NCBI RefSeq assembly: GCF_039729195.1
Contig: NZ_CP155796.1
Location: 558,001-622,000 of the forward strand
DNA: 64,000 nt
Reading direction: 5' to 3'
Source: Mycobacterium sp. DL
GTDB lineage: Bacteria > Actinomycetota > Actinomycetes > Mycobacteriales > Mycobacteriaceae
In this document: positions 29,015 through 39,353 of the stretch, one piece after another
Layout of the letters: the number at the start of each line of letters is the position of its first letter
How positions within the stretch are numbered: position 1 is the first letter of the stretch
Made by a program: the position numbers and the translations under genes
The notes under the pieces: generated by a model
The model's input: the letters and a program-made list of their open reading frames with translations, nothing else
What the model was told of the DNA's origin: nothing
The model's database searches: none

Positions 29015-30040
29015 ATGCCCGATAGCACCCGCACCCACGCCGCCGTCCAGCTTGCTGCGGCCGGCGAACCGCTCACTCTCGTCGACGTGGAGACCACCCC
29101 GCCCGTGCGGGACCACGTTCGCATCGACGTCGCCGCCTGCGGCGTCTGCGGAACCGACCGGGAGTTCTCCGCCGGTCACTTTCCCGGTCTGCAGTGGCCG
29201 CTCACGCTGGGACACGAGATCGCGGGCACCGTGGCCGAGGTCGGGGAAGGGGTCGAGGACTTCACGGCGGGCGACCGGGTGGCCGTCGGGTGGTTCGGAG
29301 GCAACTGCAACCGATGCGTGCCCTGCCGAAAGGGTGCGTTCATGCAGTGCGAGCGGCTGCAGGTGCCGAGCTGGCACTACCCGGGCGGCTACGCCGAATC
29401 GGTGACGGTGCCCGCCACCGCCTTGGCGCGGATTCCGGACGGCTTGTCGTTCGTCGAAGCCGCACCCATGGGCTGCGCGGGCGTGACGACGTTCAACGGG
29501 CTGCGTCAGACGCGCGCGAAGGCCGGCGACCTGGTCGCGGTCCTCGGTGTCGGCGGGCTGGGCCACCTCGGCGTGCAGTTCTCCCGGGCGATGGGATTCG
29601 AGACGGTGGCGATCGCCCGGGGAACCGGCAAGGCCGAGGAGGCCACGCAACTGGGAGCGCACCACTACATCGACTCGACCGCGCAGGATGTCGCCGCAGA
29701 GCTGCAGAAGCTGGGCGGCGCCGCCGTCGTGCTGGCCACCGCGAACAACGCCGCGGCGATGGCCGCGACAGTCGGTGGCCTGGGTCCCGCCGGAGAACTG
29801 GTCGCCGTCGGGGTCACCCCCGAGAATCTGCCGATCAGCCCGCTGGACCTGATCAACTCCGGGCTGTCGGTGACCGGTCACCCGTCGGGCACGTCGCGCG
29901 ACGTCGAGGAGACGCTGCACTTCGCGCTGCTGTCCGGCGTTCGGGCACTCGTCGAGGAGCGGCCGCTGGCGCAAGCCGCCGAGGCCTATGCCGCGATGGA
30001 CTCCGGGAGCGCGCGCTACCGCATGGTGCTGACCGTGTGA
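29015..30040 (+). CDS. Zinc-dependent alcohol dehydrogenase (MDR superfamily)
   Basis: The 341-residue enzyme has catalytic zinc ligands in CGVCGTDREF and LGHEIAGTV, structural zinc Cys in GGNCNRCVPCRKGAFMQC, and the cofactor motif VLGVGGLGHLGVQFSRAMG. It oxidises alcohols or reduces aldehydes with NAD(P); substrate unknown. ATG at 29015 is supported by TATCGT (29002-29007), 7 nt upstream; an upstream in-frame extension lacks domain character. It precedes fba by 57 bp in the same direction. Confidence 0.9.
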   Translation: MPDSTRTHAAVQLAAAGEPLTLVDVETTPPVRDHVRIDVAACGVCGTDREFSAGHFPGLQWPLTLGHEIAGTVAEVGEGVEDFTAGDRVAVGWFGGNCNRCVPCRKGAFMQCERLQVPSWHYPGGYAESVTVPATALARIPDGLSFVEAAPMGCAGVTTFNGLRQTRAKAGDLVAVLGVGGLGHLGVQFSRAMGFETVAIARGTGKAEEATQLGAHHYIDSTAQDVAAELQKLGGAAVVLATANNAAAMAATVGGLGPAGELVAVGVTPENLPISPLDLINSGLSVTGHPSGTSRDVEETLHFALLSGVRALVEERPLAQAAEAYAAMDSGSARYRMVLTV

Positions 30041-30097
30041 TGTTGAATCGTTCTTGAGATACTGCCGGTACAGCCAGGCCAGCCGAGAGGAACAGTT

Positions 30098-31132
30098 ATG
30101 CCCATCGCCACGCCCGAGGTCTACGCCGAGATGCTGGGCCGTGCCAAGGAGCACTCCTTCGCTTTCCCGGCCATCAACTGTGTCGGCTCGGAGAGCGTGA
30201 ACGCCGCCATCAAGGGGTTCGCGGATGCCGGCTCCGACGGCATCATCCAGTTCTCCACCGGCGGTGCGGAATTCGCGTCCGGACTCGGCGTCAAGGACAT
30301 GGTCACCGGCGCGGTCGCGCTGGCCGAGTTCGCCCATGTGATCGCCGACAGGTACCCGATCACCGTCGCGCTGCACACCGACCACTGCCCGAAGGACAAG
30401 CTCGACACCTACGTCCGGCCGCTGCTGGCGGTCTCGGCCGCACGGGTCGCCAAGGGGCAGAACCCGCTGTTCCAGTCGCACATGTGGGACGGCTCGGCCG
30501 TGCCGATCGACGAGAACCTCTCGATCGCCCAGGAGCTCCTCAAGCAGGCGGCCGCGGCGAAGATCATCCTCGAGATCGAGATCGGCGTGGTGGGCGGCGA
30601 AGAGGACGGCGTCGAGGCCGAGATCAACGACAAGCTCTACACCACCGCCGAGGACTTCGAACAGACCATCGAGGCGCTCGGGGCCGGTGAGCACGGCAAA
30701 TACCTGCTGGCCGCCACGTTCGGCAACGTGCACGGTGTCTACAAGCCCGGCAATGTGAAGCTCCGGCCGGAGGTGCTGGCCGAAGGTCAGAAGGTCGCCT
30801 CCGCCAAGCTCGGGTTGCCGGAGGGTTCCCAGCCGTTCGACTTCGTGTTCCACGGAGGGTCCGGTTCGCTGAAGTCCGAGATCGAGGATTCGCTGAAGTA
30901 CGGCGTGGTCAAGATGAACGTCGACACCGACACCCAGTACGCGTTCACCCGGCCGATCGTCGGGCACATGTTCGCCAACTACGACGGCGTGCTCAAGATC
31001 GACGGCGAGGTCGGCAACAAGAAGGTCTACGACCCGCGCAGCTACTTCAAGAAGGCCGAAGCCGGAATGGCGGAGCGTGTCGTGGAGGCCTGCAACGACC
31101 TGCACAGCGCGGGCCGGAGCGTCACCGCCTAG
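30098..31132 (+). CDS. fba: Class II fructose-bisphosphate aldolase
   Basis: Fba (344 residues) cleaves fructose-1,6-bisphosphate to dihydroxyacetone phosphate and glyceraldehyde-3-phosphate with zinc. Motifs: FAFPAINCVGSESVNA, IQFSTGGAEFASG, zinc site VALHTDHCPKDKLD, LEIEIGVVGGEEDGVE, FGNVHGVYKPGNVKL, VFHGGSGS and VKMNVDTDTQYAFT. GAGAGGA precedes the ATG. In M. tuberculosis (Rv0363c) it is the only aldolase essential for growth. Followed by a long hairpin. Confidence 0.97.
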   Translation: MPIATPEVYAEMLGRAKEHSFAFPAINCVGSESVNAAIKGFADAGSDGIIQFSTGGAEFASGLGVKDMVTGAVALAEFAHVIADRYPITVALHTDHCPKDKLDTYVRPLLAVSAARVAKGQNPLFQSHMWDGSAVPIDENLSIAQELLKQAAAAKIILEIEIGVVGGEEDGVEAEINDKLYTTAEDFEQTIEALGAGEHGKYLLAATFGNVHGVYKPGNVKLRPEVLAEGQKVASAKLGLPEGSQPFDFVFHGGSGSLKSEIEDSLKYGVVKMNVDTDTQYAFTRPIVGHMFANYDGVLKIDGEVGNKKVYDPRSYFKKAEAGMAERVVEACNDLHSAGRSVTA

Positions 31133-31155
31133 CTGACAGGTGTGCGGCTGAGAGA

Positions 31156-31202
31156 TCCACGTTCTGCAGGGAAAGTGCGAGTAATCGTCTGCAAAACGTG
31201 GA
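31156..31202. terminator. Long-stem hairpin after fba
   Basis: Arms 31156-31169 and 31189-31202 (TCCACGTTCTGCAG and its complement) pair over 14 bp with one mismatch around a 19-nt loop. It lies between convergent genes and resembles the hairpins at 11703 and 19732 in size and placement. Confidence 0.55.
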
Positions 31203-31230
31203 CGCGTCGGGGACTCGGCGCCGGTAACTC

Positions 31231-32082
31231 TTAGCTGGCAGGCGCCTGACAGATCTTCCACTGGTCGTCGCGGAACTCCAGATCGAAGCTGCGCGTCGAG
31301 CGGGTCTGTGGTGCGTACGCCATGAATGTGGTGACGTTGGCTTCGGCGTGGTCGCCGTTGACCACCACCTCGTCGATGCTGGCGACCACGGGGTACTGCT
31401 TGGCTGCGGCCACCCGCGCGTGCGTGTCCGTCCACGTCTTCTCGTTGTAGCGGACATAGCTGTCACGGGTGGTTCCGCACGTGATGCTGCGCAGCGTGGA
31501 CAGGTCGCCGTTCTGCACCGCGATGTCGAAGTCCTCGATCGTGGAACGGACCATGTCCTCCTGGGACACCGCCGGTGTGGACGTCCGGGTGAGCAGGATC
31601 GTGCCGAGGATCGCGATGGCCGCCAGCGCCGCGATGATCAGGACGATGGCCGCGACCCAGCCCCAGCTGCGACGCTTCTTGGGCGGTTTCGGGGCCTCCC
31701 CGCGCGGCGGGATCATCTGGGGGATGACGGGTTTCTGCGCAGCGAATTCCTCGGTCTGACCGCTGTCGGTCGCCGAGAACACCTCAGTCGCCGGGTCGGG
31801 GGGCCGATTGATGATCTGGGTGGAACCCGCGTCGAACCCGGACGGCGCGGTGAACCGCCTTTCGGCGGGTTGCTCGGGCGGTGCCTCGGCGTGCGGGTCG
31901 GCGGGCGCCATCACCTCGGTCGCGGGTTCGTGCTCGTGTTCCGACTCGGGCAGGATCTCGGTCTCGGCGTCCGCGCCGGCCGCCTGCGACTCGTCGTCGA
32001 CGGGCTTCGCCGACTCGTCGTCGACGGGCTTCGCCGACTCGTCGGCGTCCTCGGGTCGGTCAGGCCCTGTGGGGTTCGACAT
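31231..32082 (-). CDS. Single-pass membrane protein with extracytoplasmic DUF4878-like domain (Rv0361-like)
   Basis: The 283-residue product has an acidic, repetitive cytoplasmic head (residues 1-140, with ESAKPVDD repeated), a basic stop (PPKKRRSWG), one helix (about 145-167) and an outer domain of about 110 residues ending DDQWKICQAP. The outer domain has two Cys (SITCGTT and KICQ) likely to form a disulfide and the NTF2-like pattern of DUF4878. GGGAGGA precedes the ATG. Matches Rv0361 in layout. The small gene at 45342 carries a similar domain. Function unknown. Confidence 0.8.
   Translation of the reverse strand: MSNPTGPDRPEDADESAKPVDDESAKPVDDESQAAGADAETEILPESEHEHEPATEVMAPADPHAEAPPEQPAERRFTAPSGFDAGSTQIINRPPDPATEVFSATDSGQTEEFAAQKPVIPQMIPPRGEAPKPPKKRRSWGWVAAIVLIIAALAAIAILGTILLTRTSTPAVSQEDMVRSTIEDFDIAVQNGDLSTLRSITCGTTRDSYVRYNEKTWTDTHARVAAAKQYPVVASIDEVVVNGDHAEANVTTFMAYAPQTRSTRSFDLEFRDDQWKICQAPAS
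31988..32035 (-). repeat. Two exact 24-bp tandem repeats in the Rv0361-like gene
   Basis: Unit 31988-32011 is repeated exactly at 32012-32035, followed by a partial third copy. Being 24 bp, it adds eight residues (ESAKPVDD) per copy without shifting the frame, so copy number may vary between strains. Confidence 0.85.
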
Positions 32083-32184
32083 CCCTGCTGAAATCCTCCC
32101 TGGTCCTACACCGGACAGAAGCTACGGGCGAAGCTTATCCATGCGCGGTGACGAGTGCCCACGGCCGCACTGCACAATGGGTCC

Positions 32185-32601
32185 ATGACTCGGATGGGCG
32201 ATCTCCTCGGACCGGAACCTGTATTGCTGCCCGGTGATCCCGCCGCCGAGGCGGAATTGGACGCCGCGGAGAACCCGGCCATCGTGGCCGCGGCGCATCC
32301 GACGGCCTCGATCGCATGGGCGTTGCTCGCCGAGGAGGCGCTCGCCGCCGACAAGGCGATCACCGCATACGCCTATGCGCGCACCGGATACCACCGTGGC
32401 CTCGACCAGTTGCGCCGCAACGGCTGGAAGGGTTTCGGCCCGGTGCCCTATCGCCACGAACCCAATCGCGGCTTCCTGCGGTGCGTGGCCGCACTGGCCC
32501 GCGCCGCCGACGCGATCGGCGAGGAGCCCGAGTACCAACGCTGTTTGGACCTGCTCGACGATTGTGACCCCGCGGCCCGCGTGGAGCTCGGGCTGTCCTG
32601 A
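32185..32601 (+). CDS. DUF3151 family protein (Rv0360c-like)
   Basis: A 138-residue soluble protein with the DUF3151 pattern: MGDLLGPEPVLLPGD, then ASIAWALLAEEAL, AYAYARTGYHRGLDQLRRNGWKGFGPVPYRHEPNRGFLRCVAALARAA and the acidic end. Helical, TPR-like in character. ATG at 32185 is used; an upstream in-frame start adds only ten residues not seen in the family. CACAAT lies 6 nt before it, close to a leaderless -10 box. Function unknown. It converges on the CDF transporter gene. Confidence 0.85.
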   Translation: MTRMGDLLGPEPVLLPGDPAAEAELDAAENPAIVAAAHPTASIAWALLAEEALAADKAITAYAYARTGYHRGLDQLRRNGWKGFGPVPYRHEPNRGFLRCVAALARAADAIGEEPEYQRCLDLLDDCDPAARVELGLS

Positions 32602-32613
32602 CCCGGCCGGTTA

Positions 32614-33507
32614 CTACTTGCTGCTCTCGCACTCGCAGTCGGCGGCCGTATCGGGTGGCTCGACCTGGACCGTGGAGTGGTCGAGGCCGCGCGCGGTCAG
32701 CACGGCCCGGGCGTCGTCGAGCACCAGCGCGGAGTCCCGCTGGCTTGTCAGGTGTGCGGTGACCATGTCCTTGCCCGGCACCAGCGTCCACACGTGCAGA
32801 TCGTGGACCTCGCTGACTCCTTCGACCGCGCAGAGCGCCGTACGCAGCTCGTCGACGTCGATGTGGCTGGGTGAGGACTCGGACAGGATGCGCAGGGCGG
32901 CCCGCGCGAGGGAGAAGGCGCGGGGCAGCACCCACAGCGCGACGAACACGGCGACGACGACGTCGGCGTACGGCCAGGCCGTTGTCAGGGTGACGATGCC
33001 GGCGATCAGCACGCCGATGCTTCCGACGGTGTCGGCCATCACCTCCATGTAGGCGCCCTTGACCGCGAGGCTGTCCTTGGCGTGGGACCGCAGGAGCAGT
33101 ACCACGGCGGCGTTGGCCAGCAATCCGGCCAGCGCGACGACGATCAGCGGGACTCCGGGGATCTCGGGCGCGTCGCCGAGCCGGTGGAACGCCTCGTAGA
33201 GGATGAAGCTGGCCATTCCGAGCAGCAGGGCCGCGTTGGCGACCGCGGTGAACACCTCGGCGCGGTGCCAGCCGTACGTGCGAGCGGGGGAGGAACTGCC
33301 GCGTCGTGCCAGCAGCACCGCGGTCAGGCCCATGAACATCGCCACCAGGTCGGTCAGCATGTGGCCCGCGTCGGCCAGCAGCGCGATCGAGTTGATGGTC
33401 AGTGCGGTTGTCAGCTCGACGATGAAGAAGACCGACAGGATGGCCGCGGCGATGAGCATCCGGGACACGCGGGTATCCGCATGACTGTGATCGTGTCCCG
33501 CACCCAT
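32614..33507 (-). CDS. Cation diffusion facilitator (CDF/ZitB-type) metal efflux protein
   Basis: The 297-residue protein has six helices and a C-terminal cytoplasmic metal-binding domain. It begins MGAGHDHSHAD (His-rich), then SIALLADAGHMLTDLVAMFMGL with the HD..D transport site, YGWHRAEVFTAVANA, and AYMEVMADTVGSIGVLIAG with the second site; the tail ends with CECESSK. It exports Zn2+ or a similar ion in exchange for H+. ATG at 33507 is strongly supported by TATATT (33514-33519) 6 nt upstream. A palindrome over the promoter suggests metal-responsive repression. Confidence 0.9.
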   Translation of the reverse strand: MGAGHDHSHADTRVSRMLIAAAILSVFFIVELTTALTINSIALLADAGHMLTDLVAMFMGLTAVLLARRGSSSPARTYGWHRAEVFTAVANAALLLGMASFILYEAFHRLGDAPEIPGVPLIVVALAGLLANAAVVLLLRSHAKDSLAVKGAYMEVMADTVGSIGVLIAGIVTLTTAWPYADVVVAVFVALWVLPRAFSLARAALRILSESSPSHIDVDELRTALCAVEGVSEVHDLHVWTLVPGKDMVTAHLTSQRDSALVLDDARAVLTARGLDHSTVQVEPPDTAADCECESSK

Positions 33508-33516
33508 GGGGCGAAT

Positions 33517-33536
33517 ATATGCAGAGAAGCGCATAT
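33517..33536. promoter_or_regulatory. Palindrome over the CDF promoter
   Basis: ATATGC-N8-GCATAT is a perfect inverted repeat overlapping the TATATT -10 box of the cation-efflux gene. Its AT-rich form and position fit an ArsR/SmtB-type metal-sensor operator; the regulator is not adjacent. Confidence 0.6.
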
Positions 33537-33589
33537 GTGGCAAGTCTGCTGGGGCCGCGGCGCCGGCAGAGGGTCAGTACCATCGCGTG

Positions 33590-34771
33590 ATGCCGGAAAA
33601 CTGGGAATCTCCTGTGTACTACCTGATTGCTACCGCCGGCTTCCCGAACTTCGGTGACGAGCTGATCCTCGACGGCTGGTTGCGGCACCTGCGCGACGTC
33701 GCGCCGGACGCCGAGGTCTGGGTCGACACCCATTCGCCCGGCCCGTGCCAGATGCTCTTCGGGGAATCTCACCCGCGGGTCCGTTTCACCGACACGCTGT
33801 GGCGGCTGTGCTGGGAGGCCAACTCCGATGATCCGTGGGAGGTCGCATCGTGGGTGCAGCACGCCATCACCAATCCGGGTATGGCACCCCGCTGGCACCA
33901 GGGCATCGCGGCGCTGGCCCGACTCGACGTGGTGCACGTCGTCGGCGGCGGGTACATCAACGCCCTCTGGCCGCAGCACGTCGGGCTGCTGGCGGGGGCC
34001 GTTGCCGCTGCCCGGCTCTCGGGGGCCAGGTCGGCGATGTCGGGGCAGGGGCTGACCCCGCAGCCTGTCGGAGCCGACCCGCTGCTGTGTGCGCTGGCAG
34101 ACCGGTTCGACGTGGTGGATGTTCGGGACACCCAGTCTGCCGACGTACTCGGCACCGACGTGGGGGTGGACGACGCGTTCCTCGACCTCGGGCGCCACCG
34201 GATCTCCCGGCCACAGGACATGTGGCCGGATGCGCCTGCCCCGGAGGTGATGGTGTGCCTGCAGTCCGACATGAACGATGCCGGGACTGCGGCCGTGGCC
34301 GGTGCTGTGCTGTCGATGTTGCGTCGTTGGCAGGTCCGCGGCGACAAGGTGTGTGTCGTGGAGGGCATCCCCAGGGTCGACCGCGAGGTGTATGCGCTCA
34401 TCGAGCATGAGCTACCCGGCGCGCGGTTCTACCCGTTCGTCGACGTCTGGACCCGTGGTCTTCCGGTGTCGGCCGAGCAGATTTGGATCTCCACCCGGTT
34501 CCACCCCCACATGGCCGCCGCGGCCGCAGGCGCGTCGGGGGTGGCCGTCTCGATCAGCCCGGACTACTACGCCACCAAACACCGGTCGTTGATCGAGCTC
34601 GGGTCGGGATGGTCGCTGATGGAGGACCTGGAGAAGGTGCCGGAACGGCCGACCGGCGGCGGCTTCGGGCCGGGGACGGTGCAACGACTGCGACAGCAGA
34701 AACGCGGCGTCGCCGACACCATCTACGGCGGGTCCGCTCAGAACCAGGCCGACCAGAACCTCGTCAGCTGA
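33590..34771 (+). CDS. Polysaccharide pyruvyl transferase family protein
   Basis: The 393 residues fit the CsaB/WcaK-like family (GT-B-like fold): YLIATAGFPNFGDELILDGWLRHL at the start, DVVHVVGGGYINALW, SGARSAMSGQGLTPQ, VDVRDTQSADVLG, and WISTRFHPHMAAAAAGASGVAVSISPDYYATKH near the end. Members add pyruvate ketals to envelope sugars, or have lost that role. ATG at 33590 has TACCAT (33578-33583) 6 nt upstream. No glycan cluster adjoins, so the acceptor is unknown. Its 3' end overlaps the M50 protease gene by 34 bp on the other strand. Confidence 0.82.
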   Translation: MPENWESPVYYLIATAGFPNFGDELILDGWLRHLRDVAPDAEVWVDTHSPGPCQMLFGESHPRVRFTDTLWRLCWEANSDDPWEVASWVQHAITNPGMAPRWHQGIAALARLDVVHVVGGGYINALWPQHVGLLAGAVAAARLSGARSAMSGQGLTPQPVGADPLLCALADRFDVVDVRDTQSADVLGTDVGVDDAFLDLGRHRISRPQDMWPDAPAPEVMVCLQSDMNDAGTAAVAGAVLSMLRRWQVRGDKVCVVEGIPRVDREVYALIEHELPGARFYPFVDVWTRGLPVSAEQIWISTRFHPHMAAAAAGASGVAVSISPDYYATKHRSLIELGSGWSLMEDLEKVPERPTGGGFGPGTVQRLRQQKRGVADTIYGGSAQNQADQNLVS

Positions 34772-35517
34772 CCACCCACGGCAGACAGCGCGCTGGACAC
34801 TCCGGACAGATCGAACAGCCAGTACATCGCCGAGAAGAACCACTGATTGAGTCCCGGCGCGAGCAGCAGCAGGAGCAGCAGGAAGAACCCCCACTGCTTG
34901 GCGGGTTGCAGCGCACGCTGCGTCTCGGCGCTCAGGTGCGGCTCCAGTGCCCCGTACCCGTCGAGGCCGGGGATCGGCAGCATGTTCAGCAGCAGCGCGG
35001 TGATCTGCAGGAAGGCCAGAAACGCCATGCCTGCCCAGAAGACCGAGTGGGCGGGGTCGTACAGCACCCGGATCAGCGTCAGCAGCACCACCGCGAACAC
35101 CAGGTTGACCGCGGGTCCCGCGAGGCTGACCAGCGTCTTCTGCCGCTTGCTCATGAACGCCGTCTGCACGTAGACCGCCCCGCCGGGCAGACCGATACCG
35201 CCCAGCGCGATGAACAGCACCGGCAATCCGAGGGACAGCAGCGGATGGGAGTACTTCAGCGGGTTGAGGGTCAGGTAGCCGCGCACGGCCACGTCCCGGT
35301 CGCCGAACCGCCAGGCCGTGTAGGCGTGCCCGAACTCGTGCAGACACAGCGAGACCAGCCAGCCGAAGATGACGAAGACGAACACCCCGACGTAGGCCAA
35401 TGGCCGGATCTGCTGCGCGGAGAGCCACGCCACCGTGCCGCCGGCCGCGGTGAGCGCGACGATGGCCAGGAAGATCGGGCTGGGACGCACCGGCCGGTGC
35501 AGTGGCCGAATGCTCAC
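34738..35517 (-). CDS. Site-2 protease-like M50 metallopeptidase (Rv0359-like)
   Basis: A 259-residue polytopic membrane protein. The zinc-binding HExxH motif is in LCLHEFGHAYTAWRFGD inside a helix, and the third ligand region is NMLPIPGLDGYG (NPxPxxDG type) near residue 185. These proteases cut substrates within the membrane. The GTG start is leaderless-type (TAGCGT at 35524-35529, 6 nt away). It matches Rv0359 in size and neighbourhood. The substrate is unknown. Confidence 0.88.
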   Translation of the reverse strand: MSIRPLHRPVRPSPIFLAIVALTAAGGTVAWLSAQQIRPLAYVGVFVFVIFGWLVSLCLHEFGHAYTAWRFGDRDVAVRGYLTLNPLKYSHPLLSLGLPVLFIALGGIGLPGGAVYVQTAFMSKRQKTLVSLAGPAVNLVFAVVLLTLIRVLYDPAHSVFWAGMAFLAFLQITALLLNMLPIPGLDGYGALEPHLSAETQRALQPAKQWGFFLLLLLLLAPGLNQWFFSAMYWLFDLSGVSSALSAVGGQLTRFWSAWF

Positions 35518-35536
35518 CGCACCACGCTACCTGGGG

Positions 35537-36139
35537 TTACCGCCCGTCGACCCGGAGCCAGCCCTCGGTATGACGGTAGAACGTGGAGCGCCGGGCCGGT
35601 CGCGGCGCCGGGTTGCCGTCCCGAACGACCAACGCGCCCGACGTGCCCAGTTGTGCGGCCCGACCCGTAACCCAGCGCCGCGGCCACCGTCGGGCCAGGA
35701 CGCGGGCACGAAGCCCCGGCAACGCCGTCGTCGGCTCTATCCGCACACCGGCGACCTCCCCGTCGAACAGCACCACGTCATCCACCACCGCTTCACCGAG
35801 AATGACGCGTTCGCCCTGCTGAGGCAGCCAGTCGGCCCGCTGGGCGACGACGGTGCCGGTCTCGTCACGGATCAGGGGAATCCGGGTGGCGGTGCCGGTA
35901 CGGGCACGCCGCCCCTGCCACCGTTTTCGCACGTGGGCGACCTCGATGTCGAGCCGATCGGCGCGCAGCAGCCGGGTCAGCACCGTCGCCAGATCGGCAT
36001 GGGAGCCGACCACGACGAGGCGTCGACAGGCGGGTATCGGCTCGAGATCGGCGCCGGCGTCGAGCACCGGCAGCCCCCGCAGGGTCCAGGGAATCCGACG
36101 GCCGCCGAGGAGCAGAACCGCAACGTGCGTGTCGTCCAA
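35537..36139 (-). CDS. Conserved protein of unknown function (Rv0358-like)
   Basis: A 200-residue protein starting LDDTHVAVLLLGGRRIPWTLRGLPVLDAGADLEPI and ending RHTEGWLRVDGR. The start is a TTG at 36139 with AAGGAG four bases upstream; no ATG or GTG fits the beginning of the conserved sequence. The frame remains open upstream only by running antisense through purA, which is chance. Position between purA and the M50 gene matches Rv0358. It has an Arg-rich middle and no membrane helix or recognised motif. It is divergent from purA with 102 bp between starts. Confidence 0.75.
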   Translation of the reverse strand: MDDTHVAVLLLGGRRIPWTLRGLPVLDAGADLEPIPACRRLVVVGSHADLATVLTRLLRADRLDIEVAHVRKRWQGRRARTGTATRIPLIRDETGTVVAQRADWLPQQGERVILGEAVVDDVVLFDGEVAGVRIEPTTALPGLRARVLARRWPRRWVTGRAAQLGTSGALVVRDGNPAPRPARRSTFYRHTEGWLRVDGR

Positions 36140-36205
36140 TCCACTCCTTGTAAACGGGCCTCGATCAGGTCGGATAAGGTGGCTCACCGGCTGCGGAGTA
36201 ATTGA

Positions 36206-38166
<1,961 letters not shown>

Positions 38167-38185
38167 GACTTGCACAGGGGGGTCG

Positions 38186-39298
38186 ATGGACAAGGGGGTT
38201 CGTGAGTACCTGCTGACCTGGTGGCGGCAGCCCTTCGAATTCGATTGGACCGCACGACTTCTGCGGGTCAATGGGGTCCTATGGGTGCATCAGGTGTTCA
38301 TCGGCTCCTTCAGCGTGATGTACGGCGTCACCGCACTGTTGACGGTGGCAGGCGGATTGCTCGACGGGGGACCGGCCGGCGGCCGGGTCGTCGTGGTGTT
38401 GATCGCCGTCAGCTCGGCCGTGGTCGGGGTCGTCTGGATCGTCGGCCCGTGGCCCTCCGAGCGGATGTCGGCAGCCTTCGCGATCTACGCCGACCTGTCG
38501 GTGTTCGTGGTGATCTTCTGTTGTGCAAGTGCTTTCACCGCGATGCCGGGTCTTGCTCTGCTCGCCGCCAACGGCATCTACATCGTGCTGCTCCACGGCC
38601 CGCGTGCCCTGATGTGGCACCTCAGCTTCACGGTCGCCGCGTTCGCATGGTTCTACGGGCTGGCTGTCTTCCAGGACGGTGCAGCCGTTGCGGTGATCAC
38701 GGTGCGTCTACTGGTGCTGTTGCCGACGGTGGTCGGGGTCCCGGTGATCGTGCAGTCCTATCTGCTGACGCTGCGGATGGGTGCGGTCGACGCGTTGATC
38801 GACCCTCTGACCAGGCTTCTCAACCGCCGCGGCCTCGACGTCGACGGCGAGGAGCTGGTGTCTCACGGCGGGGGGCAGGTCGGTGTGCTCGCCGTCGACA
38901 TCGACAAGTTCAAGGCCATCAACGACAGCCATGGCCACGACGTCGGTGACCGGGTCCTGGTCGCGGTGGCCAATGCCGTGAGGGATGCGGTGTCGAACGC
39001 CGGGGTCCGTTCGGTGATCGCCCGAACCGGCGGCGAGGAGTTCGCCGTGGTGATCGACGCCGGGCCCGACGCCGTGCGTCGGGTCGCCGAACTCGTGCAC
39101 CGGGCTGTGGCGCAGTGTGATGCGGCGGTGCTGCCGACCGTCAGCATCGGTGCCGTGACGGCGGTCAATCAGCCGGATCAGGCACGCGTGGCAGTGCGCG
39201 CGCTGATCGAGCGGGCCGATTCGGCGATGTACCGCGCCAAGAATGCCGGTGGGAATCAGACGGTGGCGGCCGACGATCCCGTCTCGGCGGGGGAGTGA
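38186..39298 (+). CDS. Membrane diguanylate cyclase (GGDEF domain)
   Basis: The 370-residue protein has five to six membrane helices (about residues 30-195) and a C-terminal GGDEF domain that makes cyclic di-GMP from GTP. Motifs are DPLTRLLNRRGLD, VDIDKFKAINDSHGHDVGDRVL, active site GGEEF at 282-286, and SADSAMYRAKNAG-like end (RADSAMYRAKNAGGNQ). The product-inhibition I-site (RxxD before GGEEF) is absent, the Asp being Ser. No EAL domain. A GGGGGG tract precedes the ATG. The membrane part probably senses an unknown signal. Confidence 0.92.
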   Translation: MDKGVREYLLTWWRQPFEFDWTARLLRVNGVLWVHQVFIGSFSVMYGVTALLTVAGGLLDGGPAGGRVVVVLIAVSSAVVGVVWIVGPWPSERMSAAFAIYADLSVFVVIFCCASAFTAMPGLALLAANGIYIVLLHGPRALMWHLSFTVAAFAWFYGLAVFQDGAAVAVITVRLLVLLPTVVGVPVIVQSYLLTLRMGAVDALIDPLTRLLNRRGLDVDGEELVSHGGGQVGVLAVDIDKFKAINDSHGHDVGDRVLVAVANAVRDAVSNAGVRSVIARTGGEEFAVVIDAGPDAVRRVAELVHRAVAQCDAAVLPTVSIGAVTAVNQPDQARVAVRALIERADSAMYRAKNAGGNQTVAADDPVSAGE

Positions 39299-39353
39299 GA
39301 CTGCGCTGGCGGTTCGACCGGATCCGACGGGGACGTCGTGCCACGATGAGACC

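Noticed and set aside
28979-31435. 818-codon open frame antisense to the alcohol dehydrogenase and fba genes
   Set aside because: It spans two well-supported genes and their gap, with no motifs; a shadow of their codon use.
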